18,376 nucleotides of DNA from Proteobacteria bacterium UBA964 (lineage in GTDB: Bacteria; Pseudomonadota; Gammaproteobacteria; Steroidobacterales; Steroidobacteraceae). Position numbers and translations under genes: made by a program. Shown here piece after piece: positions 1-7,313 of this stretch; the stretch's first letter is position 1; each line of letters begins with the position of its first letter. Below the pieces are notes generated by a model. The model had not been told where the DNA came from, did no database searches, and saw nothing but the letters and a program-made list of their open reading frames with translations. The stretch lies in assembly GCA_002292945.1 (NCBI GenBank), contig DBCG01000103.1, positions 7,662-26,037 of the forward strand, read 5' to 3'.

Positions 1-1041
1 TTCATCCAGGCCGAGGATGAACTCGCGGCCATCGGCATGGTGCTCGGTGCCAACTGGAACGGCGCGCGCGCCTTCACGGCGACCTCCGGGCCCGGCGTGT
101 CGCTGATGGGCGAGTTCCTGGGTCTCGCGTACTACGCGGAGGTACCGGCGGTGCTGTTCGATGTGCAGCGTGTGGGGCCGTCCACCGGCATGCCGACGCG
201 GACGCAGCAGTGCGATCTGCTCGCGGCGGCCTATGCCTCGCACGGCGACACGAAGCATGTCTGCCTGTATCCCGCCAACCCGGAAGAGTGCTTCTATATG
301 GCCGTCCAGGCCTTCGATCTCGCCGAGCGCCTGCAGACGCCGATCATGGTGATGCTCGACCTCGACATCGGCATGAACGACTGGATGTGCCGAGACCTGA
401 AGTGGGACGACAGCCGGCAGCCGGACCGGGGCAAGATCCTCGGACGCGAGGAGCTCGAGAAGATCGAGAAGTTCCACCGCTATGTCGACAAGGACGAGGA
501 CGGCATCCCCTACCGTACCTTCCCCGGCGTGCACCCGAAAGGCGCGTATTTCACGCGCGGCTCGGGTCACACGCAGTTCGGCACCTATACGGAAGATGCG
601 ACCGAGTACCAGATCGTGCTCGATCGGCTCGTGCGCAAGTTCGCGACCGCCAAGCGCCTCGTGCCGGAGCCTGTGTTCCAGGGCAGCGGCAAGGCGCAGG
701 CGGCGATCGTCTCGCTCGGCAGCTGCGATGGCGCGATACACGAGGCGCTCGATGTCATCGCCTCGCGCGGTGTGCAGCTCGATTACATGCGCGTGCGCGG
801 CTTCCCGTTCGGCGAGGAGGTCGAGAAGTTCCTCGCGGAGCACGAGATCATCTATGTGGTCGAGCAGAACCGAGACGCGCAGCTGAAGTCGTTGCTGACC
901 CTCGAGACCCGCGTCGAGAAGTCGAAGCTGCGCTCGCTGCTGCACTACAGCGGCCTGCCCGTGTCCTCCAAGTTCATCGTGGACGGCGTGCTCGCGGACC
1001 TCGGCGAAGGCCGCCGCGCCGTCACGGGAGTCGCGTCATGA
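1..1041 (+). CDS. korA: 2-oxoacid:ferredoxin oxidoreductase, alpha subunit (KorA-like), 5' partial
   Basis: This is the alpha subunit of a thiamine-diphosphate 2-oxoacid:acceptor oxidoreductase, which oxidatively decarboxylates a 2-oxoacid (probably 2-oxoglutarate) to an acyl-CoA and passes electrons to ferredoxin. The frame is open from base 1, so the N-terminus lies outside the window; the first in-frame ATG, at 37, is internal. About 346 residues are visible. The family is usually about 600 residues with an N-terminal gamma domain fused in front, so roughly the C-terminal 55 to 60% is here. The TSGPGVSLMGEF and RVGPSTGMPTRTQQ segments are typical of the pyrimidine-binding domain, and the AAIVSLGSCDGAI region starts the C-terminal domain. 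The stop overlaps the start of the beta-subunit gene (ATGA at 1038-1041), indicating translational coupling. The exact 2-oxoacid substrate cannot be read from sequence. Confidence 0.92.
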   Translation, partial: FIQAEDELAAIGMVLGANWNGARAFTATSGPGVSLMGEFLGLAYYAEVPAVLFDVQRVGPSTGMPTRTQQCDLLAAAYASHGDTKHVCLYPANPEECFYMAVQAFDLAERLQTPIMVMLDLDIGMNDWMCRDLKWDDSRQPDRGKILGREELEKIEKFHRYVDKDEDGIPYRTFPGVHPKGAYFTRGSGHTQFGTYTEDATEYQIVLDRLVRKFATAKRLVPEPVFQGSGKAQAAIVSLGSCDGAIHEALDVIASRGVQLDYMRVRGFPFGEEVEKFLAEHEIIYVVEQNRDAQLKSLLTLETRVEKSKLRSLLHYSGLPVSSKFIVDGVLADLGEGRRAVTGVAS

Positions 1042-2096
1042 CCTACATCCCGAAGCCGAAGATCGCCCACCCCTCGCTGCCGCGCAACGAGCTCGGCCTC
1101 ACGCGGCGCGACTACGAAGGCTCGCTCTCGACGCTCTGCGCCGGTTGCGGCCACGACAGCATCACCGCTGCGATCATCGAAGCCTCCTGGGGCATCTCGC
1201 TGCGCCCCGAGAACCTCGTCAAGCTCTCAGGGATAGGCTGCTCCTCGAAGACCACGGCGTATTTCGTCGGCGGCGCGCATGGCTTCAACTCCGTGCACGG
1301 GCGCATGCCCTCGATCGCCATGGGCGCCAACGCCGCCAACCGCGACCTTTACTACATCGGCATCTCGGGCGACGGCGATTCGCTTTCCATCGGTCTTGGG
1401 CAGTTCTGCCATGCCATCCGCCGCAACACCGACATGCTCTACATCATCGAGAACAACGGTGTGTATGGCCTGACCAAGGGCCAGTTCTCGGCTTCGGCGG
1501 ACATCGGTACCAAGGCCAAAAAAGGCGAGGTCAACCAGCAGCCGCCCATCGACCCTGTGCTGCTCGCCATGAACTTGGGCGCGGGTTTCGTCGCGCGCAG
1601 TTTCTCGGGCGACAAGAAGCAGTTGGTGCCGCTCATCCAGGCGGGTCTCGAGTACCCGGGTTTCGCGCTCATCGACGTGCTTTCGCCCTGCGTCACCTTC
1701 AACGACCACGAGGGTTCGACCAAGAGCTACCAGTACACCCGGGAGCACTACGAACCGGTGGTCGAGGCGGACTTCGTCCCCTTCCAGCGCGAGATCACCA
1801 CCGACTACGGCGCGGGCGAGGCGGTGCCGGTGATGCTGCACGACGGTAGCCGTGTGCTGCTGCGCAAGTTGGCCGAGGGCTATGATCCGACCGACGCGCA
1901 TGCCGCCTACGATTATGTGCAGCAGCACATCGCCCAGGGCGAGTACCTCACCGGGCTGCTGCACTGCCGTTCGACCACGGATACCGAGTTCCATGCGCTC
2001 AACCGCACCCCCGACCAGCCTCTGAACGGGGTGCCGTTCGGCAAACTGGTCCCTGGCGCCAAGGCGCTCGAGAAGGTGTTGGCGCGGTACCGCTGA
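1038..2096 (+). CDS. korB: 2-oxoacid:ferredoxin oxidoreductase, beta subunit (KorB-like)
   Basis: This is the partner subunit of the preceding gene: it holds the diphosphate end of thiamine diphosphate and an iron-sulfur cluster. The 352-residue protein has CAGCGH (C34, C37), GIGCSS (C68) and LSPC (C218), which is the four-cysteine set expected for the [4Fe-4S] cluster of PFOR/KOR beta subunits. GDGD at 111-114, followed by the HAIRRN segment and NNGVYG at 139-144, is the ThDP/Mg binding motif. The start is fixed by the ATGA overlap with the alpha gene. The two genes form a complete alpha-beta enzyme with no separate delta or gamma genes visible, which resembles the two-subunit KorAB type found in aerobes. 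2-oxoglutarate is the likely substrate by family, but pyruvate or a branched-chain oxoacid is not excluded. Confidence 0.93.
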   Translation: MTYIPKPKIAHPSLPRNELGLTRRDYEGSLSTLCAGCGHDSITAAIIEASWGISLRPENLVKLSGIGCSSKTTAYFVGGAHGFNSVHGRMPSIAMGANAANRDLYYIGISGDGDSLSIGLGQFCHAIRRNTDMLYIIENNGVYGLTKGQFSASADIGTKAKKGEVNQQPPIDPVLLAMNLGAGFVARSFSGDKKQLVPLIQAGLEYPGFALIDVLSPCVTFNDHEGSTKSYQYTREHYEPVVEADFVPFQREITTDYGAGEAVPVMLHDGSRVLLRKLAEGYDPTDAHAAYDYVQQHIAQGEYLTGLLHCRSTTDTEFHALNRTPDQPLNGVPFGKLVPGAKALEKVLARYR

Positions 2097-2106
2097 CGGG
2101 CTACAC

Positions 2107-2136
2107 TTGCGCCCGCGCACGATGCGCGGATATCTC
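2107..2136 (+). promoter_or_regulatory. possible weak promoter with a perfect hairpin in its spacer, ahead of the bTHX gene
   Basis: The 55-bp gap between korB and the bTHX gene has TTGCGC at 2107-2112 and TATCTC at 2131-2136, 18 bp apart, a weak sigma-70-like pair. The spacer contains a perfect inverted repeat, CCGCGCA-CGA-TGCGCGG, at 2113-2129. No T-run follows, so it does not look like a terminator for korB. It could be a transcript-processing or pausing hairpin, or chance in GC-rich DNA. Confidence 0.25.
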
Positions 2137-2151
2137 GTTGGAGAGCAGGAC

Positions 2152-2277
2152 ATGGGCAAGGGAGACACCAGGACCCGTCGCGGGAAGATCTATCAGGGTT
2201 CGTTCGGCAAGAGCCGTCCGAAGGATCCGGTGCGCGCCAAGAAGCGCGTCGCCAAGAAGACCGGCACCAAGAAATAA
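2152..2277 (+). CDS. 30S ribosomal protein bTHX (Thx family)
   Basis: This 41-codon gene encodes a small, very basic protein beginning MGKGDTRTRRGKIYQGSFGK and ending in a Lys-rich tail (KKRVAKKTGTKK). The N-terminal MGKGD.RTRRGKI...G..GK pattern is that of ribosomal protein Thx, a short peptide that binds in a cavity near the top of the 30S head and stabilises rRNA helices. It is known from Thermus and from many Gammaproteobacteria and Bacteroidota. GGAG lies about 8 bases before the ATG, supporting this start. The gene has its own strong terminator directly downstream, so it is probably expressed as a short monocistronic message or as the last gene after korAB. It is easily missed because of its length. 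Confidence 0.88.
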   Translation: MGKGDTRTRRGKIYQGSFGKSRPKDPVRAKKRVAKKTGTKK

Positions 2278-2310
2278 CGAAGCCGGTCCTGTCAGGGCAC
2301 AGGTCGCAGC

Positions 2311-2346
2311 GGCCCGCGGGAGCGATTCCGCGGGCCTTCTGTTTTT
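2311..2346 (+). terminator. intrinsic terminator downstream of the bTHX gene
   Basis: A perfect 9-bp stem, GGCCCGCGG (2311-2319) with CCGCGGGCC (2328-2336), encloses an 8-base loop and is followed by TTCTGTTTTT. It is well placed 33 bp after the bTHX stop codon. The reverse strand has no T-run after the stem, so it should terminate mainly plus-strand transcription, although it also separates the convergent MFS gene. Confidence 0.85.
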
Positions 2347-2355
2347 AGGCCGGCG

Positions 2356-3600
2356 CTATCGCCCCGGCACCTTGACCTTCGACAGCACGGCTGCGCCCAC
2401 CGCGAGCGCCACCGCCGCCGCGAGGAACGAGGCGCCCGGGAAGGGTGGATGGGTCGCCGTCGCCCAGCTGAAGAGATGCGTCATCGTGAACGGGATGACG
2501 ACGGCGGTGAAGCTCACGATCCCCGCGATCGCGCCCTGCAGCTCGCCCTGGGCGTTGGCGGGTGTCGCGCGGGAGAGGATCGCGCGCAGTGCGGGCATGG
2601 TGAGGCCGATCAGGCAGGCGAGCGGCACGCTCGCGAACAGCATCGTGGGCGTCGTCGCGAACGCATAGCCGACGAATCCGACCGCGCCGCAGGCGAGGCC
2701 GAGCAGCGCGGTGCGGTGTTCGCCGATGCGCTTGGTGAAGAGCCCGACCAGCCCGCCCTGCACGATGATGGTGCCGAAGCCGAGGACGGCGAGGGACAGA
2801 CCCACGTCGCGCTCCGTCCATCCGAACTTCGCCATCGTGACCCAGACCCAAGTGGAGGGCAGGGTGTCGTGGCCGATCTGGTACATGAGGAGCACGAACA
2901 AGACCAGCATCGCCCCGGGGATGCGGCGCATCGACTGCAGCGCTCCGAGCGCATTGGCGCGGCGCGCCGAGAACTCGCGGCGGTCGGCGGGCGGCAGGGT
3001 CTCGCGCATCACGGCGAGCGCGATGAGGAAGTTGACGGCGGTGAACGCGGCGGCCGCGAAGAACGGCACGCGCGGCCCGTACTGCCCGAGCAGGCCGCCG
3101 ATCACGGGGCCGATCACGAAGCCCATGCCCCAAGCGGCGCCGTTGAGGCCGAAATATTTGGCCCGCTTCTCGGGCGGGATGATGTCGGCGACCACCGCGT
3201 TGGCGGTGGCGAAGGTGGCGCCCGCGATGCCTGCGATGATCCGCCCCACGAAGAGCCACGCCAGCGTCGGCGCGAGACCGATGAGCACATAGTCGATGGC
3301 GAGTGTGGCCAGTGAGGCGAGCAAGATGGGCTTGCGGCCATACTTGTCGCTCAGGTTGCCGAGCACCGGCGAGAACAGGAACTGCATCAGCGCATAGGAG
3401 AGCGTGAGCCAGCCGGCGATCGGCGCGGCCTCCGCGAGCGGCAGTCCCGAGAGCTCCATGATGAGCTTGGGCGCCACCGGGATGATGATGCCGATGCCCA
3501 TCGAGTCGATGAACAGCGCCATCGCGGCGACCGGCAGCATGCGTCGCCGTGGATCGGGTGCGCCTGGCGCGTGGGTCGCACCGGGCGCAGCGGGGCTCAC
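2356..3600 (-). CDS. MFS transporter, TetA/multidrug-efflux type
   Basis: This is a 414-residue major facilitator protein of the DHA1/TetA-like proton antiporter kind, predicted in the inner membrane with about 12 helices. The loop 2-3 signature appears as GNLSDKYGRKPILLAS, with the Asp and RK that gate transport. The antiporter motif C appears as GMGFVIGPVIGGLLG in helix 5, which points to export rather than uptake. The proposed start is a GTG at 3598-3600 whose bases overlap the stop of the upstream ketosynthase gene (GTGA), implying translational coupling. An alternative ATG lies at 3540, 20 codons in, just before the first helix (MLPVAAMALFIDSMGIGIII). The substrate is unknown. The coupling suggests it may export a lipid or small molecule made with the neighbouring enzyme, though this is inference. 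Confidence 0.88.
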   Translation of the reverse strand: MSPAAPGATHAPGAPDPRRRMLPVAAMALFIDSMGIGIIIPVAPKLIMELSGLPLAEAAPIAGWLTLSYALMQFLFSPVLGNLSDKYGRKPILLASLATLAIDYVLIGLAPTLAWLFVGRIIAGIAGATFATANAVVADIIPPEKRAKYFGLNGAAWGMGFVIGPVIGGLLGQYGPRVPFFAAAAFTAVNFLIALAVMRETLPPADRREFSARRANALGALQSMRRIPGAMLVLFVLLMYQIGHDTLPSTWVWVTMAKFGWTERDVGLSLAVLGFGTIIVQGGLVGLFTKRIGEHRTALLGLACGAVGFVGYAFATTPTMLFASVPLACLIGLTMPALRAILSRATPANAQGELQGAIAGIVSFTAVVIPFTMTHLFSWATATHPPFPGASFLAAAVALAVGAAVLSKVKVPGR

Positions 3601-4676
3601 GCGATCGCAGCCCCGCGTGCAGCGCGATAGCGCATCACGGTCTCGAGTGCGCTGCGCGACACGGGTTGCAGGTCGACATCAGTGCTGGCGAGCGGCGTGA
3701 CGCGCTCGCCCCAGCGCACGAGGTGCGCGCAGAAGGTGAGACCGCCGCCGAAGGCCGGCATCAGCAGCTGCGCACCGGGACGCACGCGGCCGTCCTCCAG
3801 CGCCTCGCAGAGCGCCACCGGAACGGTCGCCGCCGACATGTTGCCGTAGCGCTGCACGTTCACATACACGCGCTCCATCGGGATCCCGGCGCGCTTGGCG
3901 ACCGACTCGATGATGCGCAGGTTCGCTTGGTGCGGGATCACGAGGTCGATGTCGTCGGGGCTGAGGCCGGCGCGCTTCAACACATCCTCGCAGGCGCTGC
4001 CCATACCGTGGACGGCCTTCTTGAAGATCTCCTGCCCCTCGAACTGCCACTCGGTGGCCCCGAGCATGCGGCCCTGATGGGTGTAGGCGCCGCCGATGCC
4101 GTGGATGCGCAGGATCTCGCGGGACTCGCCGTAGCAGCCGAGTTTCTCGATCTGCAGGCCCTCGTCGCGGTCGGTGGCCTGCAGCACGACGGCGGCAGCG
4201 CCATCGCCGAACAGCACGGCGACATTGCGGTCGTTCCAGTCCATGTAGGGCGAGATGAGCTCGCCACCCGCGACCAGCGCCGTGCGCACCACGCCGCTGC
4301 GGATCATCGCGGTCGCTGTGGAGAGCGCATAGAGGAAGCTCGTGCAGGCGGTGTTGAGGTCCATCGCGGCGCAGCCGTCGGCGCCGAGACGCTGCTGCAG
4401 GCTGGAGGCCATGTTCGGACACTGGTCGTCGTGGGTCGTCGAGCCGACGACGATGAGGTCGATGTCGCTGCCCTGCAGGCCCGCGCAGGCGAGGGCTCGG
4501 GCGCCGGCGATATGGAAGAGGTCGTTGAGCGAGGTATGGGCGATGCGCCGCTCACGGATGCCGGTGCGGGAGGTGATCCACTCGTCCGAGGTCTCCATGA
4601 AGGTGGCGATGTCGCCGTTCGATAGGATGTTGGGCGGCAGGCATTTGCCCCAACCCGTGATGGCCGCATTCGGCAT
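3597..4676 (-). CDS. beta-ketoacyl-ACP synthase III family protein (FabH-like)
   Basis: This is a 359-residue thiolase-fold condensing enzyme. FabH-type enzymes condense an acyl-CoA starter with malonyl-ACP to open fatty-acid or polyketide chains. The catalytic triad is intact: Cys111 in NTACTSFLYAL, His249 in IPHQANLRI and Asn279 in RYGNMSAATVP. SRTGIRERR at 36-44 is the usual FabH CoA/ACP-binding region. FGDGAAAVVL at 156-165 and the C-terminal FGGGLTFC are also family signatures. The active-site context NTACTS departs from the NAACAG/S of housekeeping FabH, and the protein is about 40 residues longer, mostly a C-terminal extension. It is not in a fab cluster. I therefore call it a FabH-like paralog, possibly for a special lipid or secondary metabolite. 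It is first in a two-gene operon with the MFS exporter. Confidence 0.88.
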   Translation of the reverse strand: MPNAAITGWGKCLPPNILSNGDIATFMETSDEWITSRTGIRERRIAHTSLNDLFHIAGARALACAGLQGSDIDLIVVGSTTHDDQCPNMASSLQQRLGADGCAAMDLNTACTSFLYALSTATAMIRSGVVRTALVAGGELISPYMDWNDRNVAVLFGDGAAAVVLQATDRDEGLQIEKLGCYGESREILRIHGIGGAYTHQGRMLGATEWQFEGQEIFKKAVHGMGSACEDVLKRAGLSPDDIDLVIPHQANLRIIESVAKRAGIPMERVYVNVQRYGNMSAATVPVALCEALEDGRVRPGAQLLMPAFGGGLTFCAHLVRWGERVTPLASTDVDLQPVSRSALETVMRYRAARGAAIA

Positions 4677-4770
4677 AAGGGATCCCTCGCGCGTGGTCCG
4701 GCCCGTCTATTCGGGCGAGCCCCGCAGGATACGCCCCCTCGCGGCGCGCTTCCATGCGTCGTCGGTCCGG

Positions 4771-6219
4771 TCAGCCAAGTGCGGTGAGCACCTCCAGCGA
4801 GACGCGCTCCGCCGATTCGAACGCGCCTTCGAAGCCGCGGCTACCGAGGGCGGTATGTTCGCCGCAGAAAAACAGCCGCTGGTGTGGCATCGCCATCGCG
4901 GCGCGCAGCTCGCGTACCTGTCCGGGTTGGAAGATCGCCCAGCTGCCTGCGGCGAACGGATCGGCGGTCCAGGAGTGCACTGCACCCACGGTGAGCAGAC
5001 CCTTGGAAGCGGGCCGCAGCCGTGCGAACTCGTCGAGGATCATGCGCTTGCTTTCCTCGACGTCGAAGCGGTCGATGGAGAGGCCGTTCAGGCCGCGGCA
5101 CCACACGGTGAGGCTCGTGACCTCGCTGTCGCTGCGGCCGAAGCGTTGGGCGAGCACCATGCCGAGCGGTCCGTCGGTCCACATCGAGGGCGAGAGGCCG
5201 TCCGTCTCCCAGAACGGCTTCTTGGCGAGCAGGTGGAACTGGGTGATGGGGAGGTAGCCGAGTGTCTGGATGGCCTTGTGCTGCAGCGCGGACGGCAGCG
5301 GATCGATCGTGACATTACGCAGCGTCGAGAACGGCATCGAGCAGACGACCGCCTTGGCGGAGTGTCGCGAGCCATCGGCGCAGCGCACGACCGCGCCGGT
5401 GGCGTCCGCTTCGATCGCTGCGACACGCTTGCCTTGCAGCAGATCGCCCTTGAGACGGCGGGCCATGGCGATCGGCAGGTTCTGGTTACCGCCCTTGCAG
5501 GCACCGAGCAGAAAATCCGTCGTCGCCGCGCTGCGGTTCACGGCCTGCCAGTGGTTGGCGGAAGCCTGCTGCAAGAGCGAGACATCGTGCGCAGTGGTGC
5601 CGTAGGCGATGTTGGTGTCGTAGCCGAGGCGGATCTGCGCGTCGGTCGCCCCTTGCGCTGAGAGGAAATCATGCACGGAGATGTCATGCTGCGCGTGCGC
5701 GGCGTCGTGCCAGTTCGCGAGGTCTTTGAAGGGCATATGCTGTTGGAAGATCGCAGCGGCCCAGCCCCAAGGCGGCAGCTTGCGCTGATCACCTGTGAAC
5801 GGGTTGCGTGGATGTGCCGCCCAGTCCGCAAGCGGCACATGTTCATCGCCGATGAAAAGTGCTTGACCGGCGCGGTTGCCGGACGTCCTCGGCGCGAGGT
5901 TCACGATCTCGACGCCGTTGCGTTGCGCCGCAGCGAGCGTACGGCCATAGGCGTTCGACACGGTATTGCCGCCCGCTTCGGGATGGCCTGGCAGGTCGAA
6001 CAGGGTGTAGAGGCGACCGCCGATGCGACGACGCCCCTCGAGCACCAATACTTTGAAGCCGCTCTCTTCGAGGGTCAGTGCGGTCTCGAGGCCCGAAAGC
6101 CCGGCACCGATGACGATCACATCGGGCTGACCGTTGCCGGCGGCGTGCACGCCAGGCGCCAAGCTCGCGAAGGAGGTGGCGGCGGATGAGATCAGGAAAT
6201 CTCGACGGGACAGGGTCAC
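4771..6219 (-). CDS. exported FAD-dependent amine oxidase / NAD(P)-binding Rossmann-like flavoprotein
   Basis: This is a flavin monoamine oxidase-fold protein of about 482 residues. The dinucleotide-binding segment VIVIGAGLSGLETAL followed by EGRRRIGGRL (about residues 34-70) is the classic FAD motif pair of the amine oxidase/phytoene desaturase superfamily. The C-terminal FFCGEHTALGSRGFEGAFESA segment is the second FAD-contact motif. The reading frame stays open upstream to an ATG at 6423, but that extension would run into the neighbouring gene. A GTG at 6217-6219 has GAGGTGG just upstream and gives an N-terminus of VTLSRRDFL, a twin-arginine motif, then a hydrophobic stretch and a VHA-A type cleavage site. 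I therefore chose that start and infer export as a folded, FAD-loaded protein through Tat. The substrate is unknown. It is divergent from a CarH-like regulator, a hint of light- or B12-dependent control. Confidence 0.85.
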   Translation of the reverse strand: MTLSRRDFLISSAATSFASLAPGVHAAGNGQPDVIVIGAGLSGLETALTLEESGFKVLVLEGRRRIGGRLYTLFDLPGHPEAGGNTVSNAYGRTLAAAQRNGVEIVNLAPRTSGNRAGQALFIGDEHVPLADWAAHPRNPFTGDQRKLPPWGWAAAIFQQHMPFKDLANWHDAAHAQHDISVHDFLSAQGATDAQIRLGYDTNIAYGTTAHDVSLLQQASANHWQAVNRSAATTDFLLGACKGGNQNLPIAMARRLKGDLLQGKRVAAIEADATGAVVRCADGSRHSAKAVVCSMPFSTLRNVTIDPLPSALQHKAIQTLGYLPITQFHLLAKKPFWETDGLSPSMWTDGPLGMVLAQRFGRSDSEVTSLTVWCRGLNGLSIDRFDVEESKRMILDEFARLRPASKGLLTVGAVHSWTADPFAAGSWAIFQPGQVRELRAAMAMPHQRLFFCGEHTALGSRGFEGAFESAERVSLEVLTALG

Positions 6220-6291
6220 AGGCAGCCACCTCGCGGCGGGTCGGTGCCTGACATCATGGCAGAAGGCAGATGGAGGGTCGTCGGGAAAGCC

Positions 6292-6320
6292 GTGACATCC
6301 CGCGGGAGGTCCGTCACTAT
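6292..6320 (+). promoter_or_regulatory. possible sigma-70-like promoter for the CarH-like regulator gene
   Basis: GTGACA at 6292-6297 matches the -35 consensus at five of six positions. Seventeen bases later CACTAT (6315-6320) is a poor -10 match. Transcription would then start near 6327, immediately before the operator-like repeats, so a bound repressor could block initiation or clearance. A perfect palindrome, TCCCGCGGGA (6298-6307), lies in the spacer. No other convincing promoter is visible in the 139-bp divergent region. Confidence 0.25.
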
Positions 6321-6333
6321 CTTGTACATCTTT

Positions 6334-6366
6334 TAGGTGGACAAAACCTGAACAAAACATGAACAA
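6334..6366 (+). promoter_or_regulatory. three tandem 11-bp operator repeats (nAnnTnnACAn), probable CarH-type operator
   Basis: Three contiguous 11-bp units at 6334-6344, 6345-6355 and 6356-6366 all fit nAnnTnnACAn, with TGGACA, TGAACA and TGAACA cores. As I recall it, that is the head-to-tail direct-repeat pattern described for CarH operators, where DNA-binding domains of the dark-state tetramer line up on 11-bp repeats. A further TGTACA at 6323-6328 is out of phase (15 bp away). The third unit covers the ATG (6359-6361) of the regulator gene, so binding should repress the gene itself. Confidence 0.7.
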
Positions 6367-7297
6367 GCCCGCGCCGTATCCCCTCAGTGGGCAGTTCACG
6401 ACCAAGGCGGTGTCCCAGGCCACCGGACTGAGTGTCGAGACCTTGCGGGCTTGGGAGCGTCGATACGAGGTCGTACAGCCCTGCCGGGATGACGGTGGCC
6501 GCAGGTCCTATACCGCTGCGGATGTCGCCCGATTGCGTCTGTTGCGCACCGCCACTGAACTCGGTCACACCATCAGCCGCCTCGCCAAGCTCGATGCGGA
6601 CGAGCTCGCCAAACTGGTCGCGGACTCTGGCGGTCAGGCTCGGCCCGGCCCGACCCGTGGGCAGTCCTATGTGGACCGGGCGCTCGACGCCACGGTCCAC
6701 TCGGACCCCTATGGCGTCGAGGAAGTGCTGACTTCGGCCGTGGCGCTGTTGCCGCCCAATGAGGTGGTGCACTCGGTATTGGTGCCGCTGGTCCGTGAGG
6801 TCGGTGAGCGTTGGCACCGCGGCGAAGTGTCGATCGCACAGGAGCACATGGTCACCGACATCGTGCGCCGTCTGATCATCTCCGTGTCGCGGGGGTACCT
6901 GCGCAACGACCAGGGGCCCTGTCTCGTGCTGGCGACGCTGTCCGGCGAGCGCCATGAGCTCGGTATCCTGATGTGCAGTTGGCTGGCGGCGACGCGCCGG
7001 TTCCGGACGCACTATCTGGGCGCCGATTGCCCGGCGGAAGAGCTCGCCCGCTTCGCCCTCGAGGTCGAGGCGCGTGCGGTGTTGGTGTCGCTCGTCATGC
7101 CGGAGAACGAGGTGCCGGCGCTCGAGCAGTTGGCGGCCCTCGCCGATGCGCTGCGGGGTCGTTGCGAGGTGTGGGTGGGCGGATTCGCGGCGCGGATGCT
7201 GTCGACGGACGAGCTGCCGCCGGGCTGCGTGATGCTGCCCACAGGTCAGGATTTCGAGCAGCGCTTGGATCTGCTCTCGGCGCAGCACTACAGCTGA
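6359..7297 (+). CDS. MerR-type regulator with B12-binding domain, CarH/LitR-like photoreceptor
   Basis: This 312-residue regulator has a MerR winged helix at about residues 12-80 (TTKAVSQATGLSVETLRAWERRY) and a cobalamin-binding module at about 100-300. In CarH proteins adenosyl-B12 drives a DNA-bound tetramer in the dark, and light breaks the Co-C bond and releases DNA. The diagnostic residues are present: W152-H153 (as TtCarH W131-H132, from memory), E162-H163 (as E141-H142) and the E-x-H-x-x-G motif with H199 as the lower axial ligand. The start at 6359 is the only ATG/GTG/TTG that keeps the whole HTH, since an in-frame stop lies upstream at 6293. No Shine-Dalgarno is visible and the operator overlaps the ATG, so leaderless or inefficient translation is possible. 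No carotenoid genes are adjacent. A light-insensitive B12 sensor is the main alternative. Confidence 0.85.
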   Translation: MNKPAPYPLSGQFTTKAVSQATGLSVETLRAWERRYEVVQPCRDDGGRRSYTAADVARLRLLRTATELGHTISRLAKLDADELAKLVADSGGQARPGPTRGQSYVDRALDATVHSDPYGVEEVLTSAVALLPPNEVVHSVLVPLVREVGERWHRGEVSIAQEHMVTDIVRRLIISVSRGYLRNDQGPCLVLATLSGERHELGILMCSWLAATRRFRTHYLGADCPAEELARFALEVEARAVLVSLVMPENEVPALEQLAALADALRGRCEVWVGGFAARMLSTDELPPGCVMLPTGQDFEQRLDLLSAQHYS

Positions 7298-7313
7298 TCC
7301 ACCGGTTCGGGCT

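Noticed and set aside
2345..3259. A 304-codon minus-strand frame within the MFS gene
   Set aside because: It is an out-of-frame Arg/His/Pro-rich shadow of the transporter, which has clear MFS motifs in the other frame.
4690..4725. GCCCG-AATAGA-CGGGC hairpin downstream of the flavoprotein gene as a terminator
   Set aside because: The stem is only about five base pairs and no T-run follows on either strand.
4342..5661. A 439-codon plus-strand open frame opposite the ketosynthase and flavoprotein genes
   Set aside because: It spans two real minus-strand genes and their intergenic gap, with no domain signature and no ribosome-binding site.
6220..6423. N-terminal extension of the flavoprotein to the ATG at 6423
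   Set aside because: The extra 68 residues look non-coding, overlap the divergent regulator gene and its operator, and would bury the twin-arginine signal. The GTG at 6219 has a good ribosome-binding site.
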